Translations under genes and position numbers: made by a program
The notes under the pieces: generated by a model
The model's input: only the letters and a program-made list of their open reading frames with translations
What the model was told of the DNA's origin: nothing
The model's database searches: none
Part shown: positions 36,526-45,378 of the stretch, in pieces
How positions within the stretch are numbered: position 1 is the first letter of the stretch
How the letters are laid out: the number at the start of each line of letters is the position of its first letter
DNA from: CAVQJU01 sp963755195
Lineage (GTDB): Bacteria > Acidobacteriota > Vicinamibacteria > Vicinamibacterales > CAVVIG01
Direction: 5' to 3'
Assembly: GCA_963755195.1 (NCBI GenBank)
Contig: CAVWIZ010000001.1
Coordinates: 744,001-808,000, forward strand
DNA: 64,000 bases

Positions 36526-37328
36526 CGCGTTCGGCCCGGGATACCACGTGCGCGGCTCTGGTTCGAAGTCGCCGTTCGCTTCTTCCTTCTCCGCCTGGCA
36601 GTGATACTCGAGGATCCGGTCCGATGCCGTGCTGACGATGGAACGGCATGCTGATCTTCCAGGGCCGGGTGAAGACCTTCGGATCCTCGATCGTCACCTC
36701 GTACTGAATGGTATCGGCGTCGCGCATCGTGTACCGCTCGACCAGTCGCAGCGCGTCGCTGTGGAAGTTGCCCGCCGCGTCGAGCCATGTCTGGTCATTG
36801 TGGTTGGCCACGTCGACGACGAGCGTGTCGCCTTCCCAGCGGCCGCGCGAATCGCCCATCCACGGCTGGGCACGAGGGTCGTGCGGCGTCCCGTTTGTGT
36901 AAATCAACCGGTAGACCTGCGTCCATTCGAACGCCATCGCGATGTGGTCGCGCGTCTGCAGGATCTGAAACGGCCACTCCAGGTACATCATGCGCGGCAC
37001 GCCCGCCATGTAGCACTTGTTCAGCAGGTCCGCGCTCCGCCCGCTTCGCAAAGTTCTCCGCCTTCTTCGCGGCGGCCCACGGCTGGTACGGAATCTCGCC
37101 GCCCTCGACGACACCCATGCCGGCCGGCATCAGGTATCTGGACTGGTGATCCTGCAGGTCGGCCGACGCGCGATTTCGCACCTGCCAGATCCCGTCGAGG
37201 TTCGGCCGCCCGTCGGGGGTCCGCGGAATCGTTCGAGAGGCTTGAGCGGAAATCCGCCCGTCCCCGGCACTGACCATCAACAACGTTGCGGCGACAGCGC
37301 CGCCACTCAGCAATCGGTTCAGACGCAT
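36442..37328 (-). CDS. Secreted WEGDTLVV-family protein, copy 5 (two frameshifts)
   Basis: The start is ATG 37328 with a signal peptide (MRLNRLLSGGAVAATLLMVS). Motifs are TPDGRPNLDGIWQVRNRASA, DLQDHQSRYLMPAGMGVVEG and PYQPWAAAKKAENFAKRAE. Frame changes near 37030 and near 36630 are needed. Then follow CYMAGVPRMMYLEWPFQILQ, AFEWTQVYRLIYTNGTPHDP, GDSRGRWEGDTLVVDVANHN, ERYTMRDADTIQYEVTIEDP, LEYHCQAEKEEANGDFEPEP and RTWYPGPNA. The last residues before the stop at 36442 come from the neighbouring copy 6 read out of frame, marking the fusion. Confidence 0.65.
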
Positions 37329-37348
37329 GTAGACAATCCTGCCTCAAA

Positions 37349-37594
37349 TCAGGATCCTCCGCTAGAGCAGCCGAGTTCTGACGCCGGCCATGCTCGGCGC
37401 CCCGTGCGTCTAGATCCCAACGCTGCAGACGAAATTCGCGGCGCGTCGGTGCTGCCGGCGCCCTTATCTCGTCGCCTGACCTCCACGATCAGCAGTTCGC
37501 CGCAACGCAAGCGGACGATGAAGTCTGGACGGAACTCATGAACCGCGCCTTGGAACATGTAGTGAACTTCGAGTCCGAGATGGGCGTTCTTCAC
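37349..37594 (-). pseudogene. Remnant of a type III restriction subunit C-terminus (PD-(D/E)xK-like)
   Basis: An 81-codon open stretch whose first half, LGLEVHYMFQGAVHEFRPDF, IVRLRCGELLIVEVRRRD, resembles the C-terminal nuclease region of type III restriction (Res) or helicase-nuclease proteins: PYxHNGxxxxYxPDFIVRLxxGxxLIxExKG. The expected lysine after the second acidic residue is Arg (EVR). The remaining residues look out of frame. No helicase body or methyltransferase is nearby, so it is a decayed fragment. Moderate confidence from motif memory. Confidence 0.4.
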
Positions 37595-37682
37595 CCGGCA
37601 TCGTTGTCACGGCACACAGTGTTCGCTTCATGCAATCCGGCTCCGCACCATTTAGTTTGATCAATCCACGCCAACACAGCCC

Positions 37683-37710
37683 TTGACTTACGACGCACTG
37701 CGACGATAAT
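37683..37710 (+). promoter_or_regulatory. Sigma-70-like promoter of the alpha/beta hydrolase gene
   Basis: TTGACT (37683-37688) and GATAAT (37705-37710) are separated by 16 bases. A GAGAGGAG ribosome-binding site (37732-37739) precedes ATG 37747. Confidence 0.6.
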
Positions 37711-37746
37711 TCGGTCCGTCCAAGACTTGACAGAGAGGAGCCGACG

Positions 37747-39067
37747 ATGGAAGCCAGGACCAGCGTGCGTTCCGGTCTTGCGTGGGCGTGTCTAACGGCG
37801 GTACTGACTGCGTTGGGCACGACAGAGGCCCACGCGGGTCCGACCGTGAATGGCACCTATTCAGTCCCGCCGCTGCCATACAGTCCGCCGACGCCCGGCG
37901 ATTGCGGGACGGGCGCGGGACCAGGCGGCGTCGCGCTGGGCGGCGACTGTTATCGGCTTCGCATTCGCTGCACGCTCAGCAGCACGGACAGGTCTTTCCC
38001 GCTCCGTTTCCGGCCGCCGGCAACCGCGACGGATCCCGAGTATGCGGATGTCGTCGTGCGTCAGACGGGCGTCGGTCCGGCGAACCAGCCGCTCGGGGGC
38101 ATCGTGTTCTTCACGGGCCTGTCCGGAGCCGCGTTCTATGGAGACATTCAGCCGTTTGCCACGACGACCGTTTCCACGCTCGGCGCCAATTACACGACGT
38201 TTGAGGTCAGATGGATTCTGGCCAATCCGAGCGAGATCAGCACGGCCGTCAACATCCCTGGGAATCCCGTGCGGCCGGTGAATCAGACACTGAACGCCGG
38301 CACGGGCTTCGTGAGCGGCTCTGAAGGATATGGCGGGGCCGCGGCGAACTGCGGCGTCCGAGAAGTGCTCGAGTGGATTTCGCTGAACAGGACCCCGCTC
38401 GGCGACCAGAAGATCTGCGCCACAGGCAACAGCGGTGGAGGCATGCAGATCGCCTACGCGACCTCTCTGTTCGGCGGCGCCGACTTCCTCAAATCGGCCG
38501 TACTCTCCGGGGGGCCGTCATACTCGAGGATCTTCAACGGGTGCTTCGGCACCGAGTACTGACAACGGCCTCGACGCGTTGGGAAACCCGGTGGGCCCAC
38601 CAAGTCCAACGCTCGGCTTGCATCCGTACAACCACTCTGGTCGGCGATTCCTGGAGCAGCTCATGGGATGGCCGGCCAACACGTGCATTTCGCCAACCGA
38701 CCCGACCATGGCGCAGGATCCTGCCTACTCGGAGGACCCGGACAAGCGTCGATTCGCGCGCCTGACCAGTCTGGTCCCAGCGACCGAGGCCGCGTCGGAT
38801 AATCGCAATTACGCCGCGTTCGACAGCGCCGGGGTCCGCACGCACCAGATCTTCGTCCGCGGCAGCGCGGATGCCACGGGCGCGCAGGTGCAGGGCAACA
38901 CGTACATTCTCCGTGCCATCGAATCCGTCGGGTTCGTGACGTTAAAGGATGTGGGCCCGACAGATCCGCCGAACACGGATTTCCTGGTGCACGAGATCGA
39001 GAACACGGCGTTGGGCGCCGCGACGATTCAGGAGCTCCTGACGAACGGGAGCACGTGCACGTACTGA
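37747..39067 (+). CDS. Secreted alpha/beta hydrolase (frameshifted)
   Basis: A signal peptide ends at AHA (residue 30). The hydrolase domain has GGIVFFTGLSGAAFYGDIQP, GYGGAAANCGVREVLEWISL and KICATGNSGGGMQIAYATSL with the nucleophile S229 in GNSGG. After a one-base frame change near 38560 the protein continues NGLDALGNPVGPPSPTLGLH, SLVPATEAASDNRNYAAFDS and a C-terminal LVHEIENTALGAATIQELL. About 440 residues in total. The catalytic His could be the one in LVHEIE. The substrate may be an ester or polyester; no better assignment. It has its own clear promoter and ribosome-binding site. The following secreted genes are on the same strand. Confidence 0.65.
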
Positions 39068-39259
39068 CGATCAATACGCCATAGCCAACGGCACTAGCTG
39101 TGTCGGGGGGGCCGAGAACCGGCGTTCTGTCAACGCCGCCCCCTGTCTAATGCTTCCTGGCGATCCAAGGCTTGAAATCCGGGTTATCCTCCCACGGTGC
39201 CTCAAGACGAGGATGCCCGTTACCCCTTCAACCGGGGTTCAGCCTGGGGAGACCGCTTC

Positions 39260-40178
39260 ATGACCAAGACATCCGTCTTTGCCGCAGCCGCGGGGCTGCT
39301 CGCGCTTGCCGGTGTGTGCTCCGCGCAGCCGCCCGGCATCACACCGGAAATGATCAACAGGGCCTTGCCCCTGGAAGGCGCGCCGCTTGCGGTGCCGGGA
39401 CCATATGCGGTCACGTCTGAAAAGGCCTTCGGCTCGCCGGGCCTGCTCGTGTTTCATCCGACCAATCTCGACGCGTTCCCAAAGACGGACACGCTGCCCC
39501 TGATGGTGTGGGGCAACGGCGGCTGCGCCATCGAGACCGCGCGCTACTCAGGCTTCCTGACGACGATCGCGTCGCACGGCTTCCTCGTGATGGGAACGAC
39601 CGCTCAGGAAGGCGCGGCGCGCCGGCAGGCGACCGCCGACGACATGCGCGCCGCCGTCGATTGGGCCGAGAAGGAAAACACGCGCGACGGCTCGCCGCTG
39701 AAGGGCAAGATCGCGATGGACAAGGTCGCCGTCATGGGCCAGTCGTGCGGCGGATTCCTGTCGATCAGCCTCGGCGCCGATCCGCGCGTCGAGACGATCG
39801 GCGTGTTCAATTCCGGCGTCCTCCCCCCGAATCCCAACGCTCCGCCTTCGCCGTTTCCGACCGCGGACGGGCTCAAGAAGCCTGCACGGTCCCGTGCTGC
39901 TCGTGAACGGTCACGAGCCCGACTTCATGATGGAGAATTCGAAGGCGACGTTCGAGGCGATCAACAACTTGCCGGTCTTCTACGGCGCGCGGCACAACGC
40001 CGGCCACACGGCGACGGTTTTTCACCCGGGCGGCGGCGAGTACGCCAACGTCGCGTCGAATTGGATGAAGTGGAAGCTCAAAGGGGACAAGAAAGCCGCG
40101 GCGATGTTCGTCGGCAAGAACTGTAGCCTCTGCACGAATCCCAACTGGGACGTGAAATCGAAAAGGCTTGCCGAGTAG
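39260..40178 (+). CDS. Secreted alpha/beta hydrolase with GQSCGG nucleophile (frameshifted)
   Basis: Start ATG 39260 (GGGGAG upstream) with a signal peptide (MTKTSVFAAAAGLLALAGVC). Motifs are LPLMVWGNGGCAIETARYSG, TIASHGFLVMGTTAQEGAAR, DKVAVMGQSCGGFLSISLGA (nucleophile S162) and ETIGVFNSGVLPPNPNAPPS. One frame change near 39880 then gives LLVNGHEPDFMMENSKATFE, GARHNAGHTATVFHPGGGEY and a C-terminal CSLCTNP pair. The general shape is that of dienelactone-hydrolase or PET-hydrolase-like enzymes, with probable catalytic His in GHTAT. It is the first gene of a close plus-strand run; the next starts 6 bases later. Confidence 0.7.
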
Positions 40179-40184
40179 ATCATC

Positions 40185-41281
40185 ATGAAGTCCACAATCG
40201 CTCTCGCCGTACTCGTCGGCTGCGCTGCGGCAGCCGTCGTCGCTCAGAGTCCCTCTTCGGCTTATCCTCGCGGCACGCAGCCTCCAGTCCTGGCAGAATC
40301 CCGGCCTGAAGAGCGTCCTCGCGAAGTGCAAGAACCCGCCCGCGCCGTTCTCGATCCCCGGGGCCGGCCAGTCGGCAACCGCGAACGCCGCCCCGCCGGA
40401 GCCGCCGCCCCCGCCCGCGTCCACCGCGATCCCCGGCGTGATCGCCGCGGGGCAGACGTGGAAGATCGTCTGGTCGTGGGAGGGCAACAACGTCGACGGC
40501 CCGATCGCGGGTGACAACGGCACGGTGTTGTTCGCGAACAACGACGCGAGCAACGTCATGCAGCTCGATCCGGCGACGGGCCTCGCCACGATCGTCCACC
40601 GCGACACGAACACCAGCGGCGCGGTGTCGCGCAGCAAGAACGGCGCGCTGTTCGTCGTCGAACGCGGGCTGGGGTCGGCCATCGAACAGCTGGAGCCCCA
40701 GCGGAAGATGCTCGCGAACTCGTTCCACGGCGAGCCGCTCGAATGCGTCGGCGGCGTCGTGAACGATCTGGTGGCCGACGCGCGCGGCGGCGTCTACTTC
40801 TCGGTCACCGGCGCCGCGGGAAGCGGAGTGTTCTACGCCGACCCGAAGGGCGTCGTCTCGCAGTATGGGAAGGATGTCCCGCTCGCCAACGGCATCATCC
40901 TCAGCCCGGATGAGAAGACGCTCTACGTCACGAACGGCGCGGTGGTGTTTGCGTTCGACGTGAAGGCGGACGGCTCGCTGACCAACCAGCGCGAGTTCGG
41001 CAAGCTGCAGGGCGGACAGGGCGGCGACGGATCGGCGGTCGATGAGCAGGGCCGCGCTGTATGTCGCGACGGGCGCGTCGGTCGATGTCTTCGCGCCGGA
41101 CGGCAAGTTTCTCGGCAGCATCGCCGGACCGCAGGGTCTGCACGGCACGTTCTTCGGCGGTCGCGACAAGAAGACGCTCTTCGGCATCGTCTTTTACGGC
41201 ACGTGGGGTACGCCGAGCGCGCGAAACCGGATCATCGCGATTCCGATGATCGCGGAAGGCTATCAGGGGCGCGCGAAGTAG
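40185..41281 (+). CDS. Secreted SMP-30/gluconolactonase-like beta-propeller (frameshifted)
   Basis: A signal peptide (MKSTIALAVLVGCAAAAVVA) leads, with a frame change near 40285, to LQSWQNPGLKSVLAKCKNPP, a Pro-rich linker and the propeller: TWKIVWSWEGNNVDGPIAGD, GTVLFANNDASNVMQLDPAT, SRSKNGALFVVERGLGSAIE, NDLVADARGGVYFSVTG, LANGIILSPDEKTLYVTNG and, after a frame change near 41040, ALYVATGASVDVFAPDGKFL, GPQGLHGTFFGGRDKKTLFG. These match SMP-30/gluconolactonase repeats. A calcium-dependent lactonase role is plausible. About 365 residues. It is embedded in the plus-strand hydrolase operon. Confidence 0.7.
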
Positions 41282-41308
41282 TAGGAAGTAGTAAAAGGAG
41301 GAGCAGCT

Positions 41309-42808
41309 GTGGTGAAAAAACTGGTTCTGTTCGCAATCTGCCTCGCGTCCCTGGGTGGGAACGCGATGGCGCAGGACGCGAAAACCGTCATCGCCAACGC
41401 GCAAAAGGCGTTGGGCGATCCCAAATCCATCACGTATTCGGGATCGGCGAAGGATGTCGCATTCCAGCAGTGTGGCGCCAACGCCGCCGCGATGAACTGC
41501 CAGGGGACGCACGATCCGATGCGGCCGATCACCAACTACGTCCGCGTGATCGACCTCACGGCGCCTGCGTCGCGTCACACCGGCGTGACGAACAACATCG
41601 GGCCCGGCGGCTCGACGACCGTCACGCCCGGCACGTTCTTCCAGCAGGTCACGCCGCAGCAGGCGGATGTGGCGCAACCGTGGGCCGGGTCGCTCGAGCT
41701 CTACATCACGCCGTGGGGTTTCCTGAAAGGCGCTGCCGAGAACAACGCGACCACGAGCCGCCGCAAGCGAGGCAAGAACTATACGGTCCTGACGTGGAGC
41801 CCGGCGGTCAAGGCGCCGTCCGGCAAGAAGCTACGTCATCAACGGCTACGTGAACGACAACAATCATCATCGATCGGGTCGAGACATGGCTCGGCGACAA
41901 CATCATGGGCGACATGCACGTCGTCGCCACCTACACGGGCTGGAAGGACTTCGGCGGAGTCATGGCGCCTTCGAAGATCGTGCAGACGCGCGGCGGGTGG
42001 CCGTTCTTCGAAGTCGACGTGACGGCGGCGAAGGCGAATCCTCGCCGACGTCGCCACGCTGGCTCCTGCGCCCGCGCCGGCTGCAGGCCGTGGCGGTCCC
42101 GGCGGCGGCGGACGCGGGCCGAGGCGGCCCGGCACCGGCCCTGGTCGTCACTTCCGAAAAACTCGGCGACGGCCTGTACAGGCTGACCACCGGAGCCGGC
42201 AGCTACGATTCGCTGATCGTGGAGTTCAAGGACTACATCATGATGCTCGAGGCCGGACAATCCGAGGCGCGTGCGCTCGCGTACATCGCCGAAGCGAAGA
42301 AGCTCATCCCCAACAAGCCGATCCGCTACGTCATGAACACGCATCCGCACTCCGATCACACCGGAGGGCTGCCGGCGATGGTGGCCGAAGGCGCGACGAT
42401 CATCACGCAGAAGAACAACGAGGTGTTTTTCGAGCGCGCGCTCAACACGCCGAGAACGCTGCTGAACGACACGCTCGCCAAGAATCCCGAAGAAGGCCAA
42501 GGTCGAAGCCGTGGCGGAGAAGAAGGTCTACTCGGACGGAACGCGAACCGTCGAGATGTACCACATCTATCCCGGCGCCGCACTCGAACGGCCTGATGAT
42601 CGCGTACATCCCGAAGGAGAAGATGCTCTTCCAGGGCGATTTCTCGCTGCCAGCCGCAGGGCAGCCGGCCAACGATCACGTCAAGGCGCTGGTGCCGGTT
42701 CTCGAGAAGCTCAATCTGGACTTCGATCGCTATATCAACGTGCACGCCTCCGCGGCTCCCGCAGACCAAGGCGCGATCTCTGGAAAGCCGTGGGGAAATA
42801 GGTCGTGA
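41309..42808 (+). CDS. Secreted MBL-fold metallohydrolase with extra N-terminal domain (at least five frameshifts)
   Basis: GGAGGAG lies before the start; the signal peptide is MVKKLVLFAICLASLGGNAM. An N-terminal domain of about 220 residues (DAKTVIANAQKALGDPKSIT, QQVTPQQADVAQPWAGSLEL, VETWLGDNIMGDMHVVATYT, KDFGGVMAPSKIVQTRGGWP) precedes an MBL domain with RYVMNTHPHSDHTGGLPAM, a canonical HxHxDH, then LMIAYIPKEKMLFQGDFSLP and YINVHASAAP. Frame changes lie near 41830, 41865, 42050-42120, 42490 and 42590. Unlike the MBL protein at 7380 it has the full metal motif. Its stop overlaps the next start (GTGA at 42805). Confidence 0.7.
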
Positions 42809-42986
42809 CTGACGAGGTCCACGGCGCGACGGGTCCGAAGCAGTGGCTGGTGTGGGCCGGCTGGATCCTTGGCGCCGTGGGTCTTCTTGCCCGCTGACGA
42901 CGGCCCTGTTCCTCTGGGCGGGAATCTACCTACGGGAGGAGCGCCTGCGATCGCTGCTTCCGTTCCGCCGGAGGGCATCGCGTTAG
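42805..42986 (+). CDS. Small membrane protein between the MBL and WEGDTLVV genes (frameshifted)
   Basis: GTG 42805 overlaps the MBL stop. It reads MTDEVHGATGPKQWLVWAGW, ILGAVGLLAR and, after a one-base frame change near 42893, LTTALFLWAGIYLREERLRS, LLPFRRRASR and a stop. About 60 residues with two hydrophobic segments and a basic C-terminus. No family is recognised, but conserved overlaps on both sides (start inside the MBL stop; six bases to the next gene) support it. Confidence 0.5.
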
Positions 42987-42992
42987 GAGAAC

Positions 42993-43976
42993 ATGATGCG
43001 CAATCACTTGTTGGTAACGGGGTTCGCGTGGCTGGCAACCGTGACGCTGGCGCCGCTGCCTGCGGCAGCCCAGGGCAAAGCATCGGCTCCCTCTCGGACA
43101 CCCGACGGAAAACCAAACCTGGCAGGCATCTATTCGTTCAGCACGATCACGCCGCTTCAACGGCCGGACGCGCTCGCCGGAAAGGGCACGCTCACCGAGG
43201 AAGAGGCGGCGGCGTTTGAAGCGGAGGAGAACAAGCGGCTCAATCGCGATTTGTTCGACCCGGTCAAAGGTCAGCCCAGCGCGGGGTACGCACCGCGAGC
43301 TCAAGGCGGGGTGCTGTCCTACAACGAAACCTGGTACGAGCGCGGCAACCGGCTGACCAAGGACAAGCGTACGTCGCTCATTTTCGATCCCGCCGACGGG
43401 AAGATTCCGCTGACCGACGCCGCGCGGCGAAGGGTCGCGGCCATGCGGCAGTTCTCGGACTCCGGCCTCGGCGACTCGTATGCCGACCGGCCCCTCGCCG
43501 ACCGCTGCCTCCAGGGGTTCAACTCCGGTCCGCCGATGACGCCGGGCGCCTACAACAACAACGTGCAGATCGTGCAGTCGCCCGGGTACGTGGTGATCGT
43601 CAACGAGATGGTGCACAACGCGCGCATCATCCCGACCGACGGACGTCCGCATACGAAGCTCCGTCAGTGGTCGGGCGACTCACGCGGCCGCTGGGAGGGC
43701 GACACGCTCGTCGTCGAGACCATCAACTTCCGGCGCGAGACGAGCCTGCAGGGGTCGACCGCGGACACGCGCCTCGTCGAACGCCTGACGCGGGTCGACG
43801 GCGAGACGCTCAAGTACGAATTCACCGTCACCGATCCGACGGCGTACACGCAGCCATGGAGCGCGATGGTGCCGTGGACGAGAATCCGCGAGCCGCTCTT
43901 CGAGTACGGCTGCCACGAGGGCAACTATGCCCTGCCGAACATTCTCGCGGGCGCACGCGCCCAGGAAAAACAGTAG
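42993..43976 (+). CDS. Secreted WEGDTLVV-family protein, copy 8 (intact)
   Basis: Start ATG 42993 with AGGAGA seven bases upstream. 327 residues, signal peptide ending AAAQ. The motifs are RTPDGKPNLAGIYSFSTITP, LTEEEAAAFEAEENKRLNRD, SLIFDPADGKIPLTDAARRR, DRCLQGFNSGPPMTPGAYNN, QIVQSPGYVVIVNEMVHNAR, GDSRGRWEGDTLVVETINFR, VERLTRVDGETLKYEFTVTD and FEYGCHEGNYALPNILAGAR. It closely parallels copy 1 at 6252-7307, including the PLxRPxxxAGKxxxTxEEAAA segment and the tail NYALPNIL. It ends the plus-strand hydrolase operon. Confidence 0.85.
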   Translation: MMRNHLLVTGFAWLATVTLAPLPAAAQGKASAPSRTPDGKPNLAGIYSFSTITPLQRPDALAGKGTLTEEEAAAFEAEENKRLNRDLFDPVKGQPSAGYAPRAQGGVLSYNETWYERGNRLTKDKRTSLIFDPADGKIPLTDAARRRVAAMRQFSDSGLGDSYADRPLADRCLQGFNSGPPMTPGAYNNNVQIVQSPGYVVIVNEMVHNARIIPTDGRPHTKLRQWSGDSRGRWEGDTLVVETINFRRETSLQGSTADTRLVERLTRVDGETLKYEFTVTDPTAYTQPWSAMVPWTRIREPLFEYGCHEGNYALPNILAGARAQEKQ

Positions 43977-44075
43977 GCCGAAGCGGGCCGGTAAACAACC
44001 GGCGAGCGCGCGCCCGCGAAGACATCTGAAGCCATCACGCAGCGCGTCGCGCGATGGAGAGTCCCCGCCGGTGGA

Positions 44076-44687
44076 TTACGGCAGGAATCGCACGCGCCCG
44101 CTTTCGAGCTCGTAGACGCCGCCCGCAAGCTTCATCTCGCCCTCGGCCATGCGGGCTTTCCCCTCCGGCGTTTCAAGAAGCTGATGCATCGACCAGCGCA
44201 CGTTGGCCTCCACGGCCGCGCGCATCTCGGCATCTGGGGCCTGTTCGGGCGGGAGATCGCGGAGGCCTGGAAGGATGTTGTCGAGCAGCAGCGCGATGCG
44301 GGAAGGCTCGTTGGCGCCGTGCCTGGCGGCAAGGGCCGCGCTGACGGCGCCGCAGCCCTCGTGGCCGAGCACGACGAACAGCGGCGTCCGCAGATGCACG
44401 CCCGCGTACTGCAGCGTCCCCATCACCTCGGGCGAGATTACGTTGCCCGCCACCCGAACGATGAACAGCTCGCCGAAGCCGGCGTCGAAGATCAATTCAG
44501 GCGGCACCCGGGAGTCGCTGCACCCCAGGACAGTCGCGTACGGGTGCTGGCCCTTGGCGAGCGCGGCGAGCACCTCCTTCTGAACTGTGGGGAAGCGCGC
44601 TTCGCCACGGACGAAACGCTCGTTGCCGGCGACCAGACGCGCGAGCGCCTCGTCGGCTGTGTAGGTGGGCGATGTGTGCATGTTCAT
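44076..44687 (-). CDS. Beta-class carbonic anhydrase
   Basis: A 203-residue protein with ATVLGCSDSRVPPELIFDAG (C56, D58, R60), ELFIVRVAGNVISPEVMGTL, and VVLGHEGCGAVSAALAARHG (H109, C112). C56, H109 and C112 are the zinc ligands and the D58-R60 pair is catalytic. It is complete. It hydrates CO2 to bicarbonate. No signal peptide is clear (MNMHTSPTYTADEALARLVA). It ends the minus-strand group with the exonuclease and CNMP/CBS genes, starting one base after the exonuclease ends. Confidence 0.93.
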   Translation of the reverse strand: MNMHTSPTYTADEALARLVAGNERFVRGEARFPTVQKEVLAALAKGQHPYATVLGCSDSRVPPELIFDAGFGELFIVRVAGNVISPEVMGTLQYAGVHLRTPLFVVLGHEGCGAVSAALAARHGANEPSRIALLLDNILPGLRDLPPEQAPDAEMRAAVEANVRWSMHQLLETPEGKARMAEGEMKLAGGVYELESGRVRFLP

Positions 44688-44688
44688 C

Positions 44689-45378
44689 TTAGGCGAGAGC
44701 TGTGTCGGCGGCCTCCGCCGGATCGACGTAGGGCTGACTGATGGCCCCGAGCCCGGTCCGGCCGTGTCGGACAGCGAGCTTCAACAGGCGCAGGAACACC
44801 TGGGCGGTGATGAAGGCATCGCCGCTCGCCGTGTGCCGGTCGTGAGGCACGACGCCGAACATCTCGCACAACGCATCGAGCGTGAACTGACGGATCGGCG
44901 GTCGCCCGGCGAAGGCGCCGTCCCGTTCGAGATGGAGCGTGAGATCCATCGTATCGAGGCTGCGGTTCAGCAGGTGCGTGGCCCAGTGACGCTCGTAGGC
45001 GGCGTCGAAGGTGCCGACGTCGTGACCGATGTGATGGCCCACGATCACGCCGTCGCGCACGTAGTCGAGGAATCGCTCCAGCGCCACCGGCTCCTCCATC
45101 CCGCCGCGGCTCTCGTCGCGCGTCACGCCGTGCACGGTCACGGCGCTGGTGTTCTCGCTCACCCTGAGCAGCACGCTGAAGCTGTCTTCGATCAGGATCT
45201 CACCCGCCTGCACGGCGACGGCGCCAATGGTGATGATGCGATCCGTGCGCGGGTTGAGACCGGTCGTCTCCGAGTCGAGGACGACGAAACGGACCTGGTC
45301 GATGGGCGTGTCGTCGGCCCACGTGGCCTCGAAGCTCTGCTGATACCGGGTGATGAACGGCGGCGGCTCAGATCGCAT
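44689..45378 (-). CDS. DEDDh 3'-5' exonuclease (DNA polymerase III epsilon-like)
   Basis: A 229-residue protein with the DEDDh motifs: VRFVVLDSETTGLNPRTDRI (D35, E37), VGHHIGHDVGTFDAAY (D120), HDRHTASGDAFITAQVFLRL (H182, D187). DnaQ-like proteins of this size are stand-alone exonucleases. It overlaps the stop of the CNMP/CBS/DUF294 gene, a pairing seen elsewhere in bacteria (from memory). That partner carries predicted nucleotidyltransferase domains, which suggests nucleotide or RNA-end metabolism. Complete with no frame problems. Confidence 0.88.
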   Translation of the reverse strand: MRSEPPPFITRYQQSFEATWADDTPIDQVRFVVLDSETTGLNPRTDRIITIGAVAVQAGEILIEDSFSVLLRVSENTSAVTVHGVTRDESRGGMEEPVALERFLDYVRDGVIVGHHIGHDVGTFDAAYERHWATHLLNRSLDTMDLTLHLERDGAFAGRPPIRQFTLDALCEMFGVVPHDRHTASGDAFITAQVFLRLLKLAVRHGRTGLGAISQPYVDPAEAADTALA

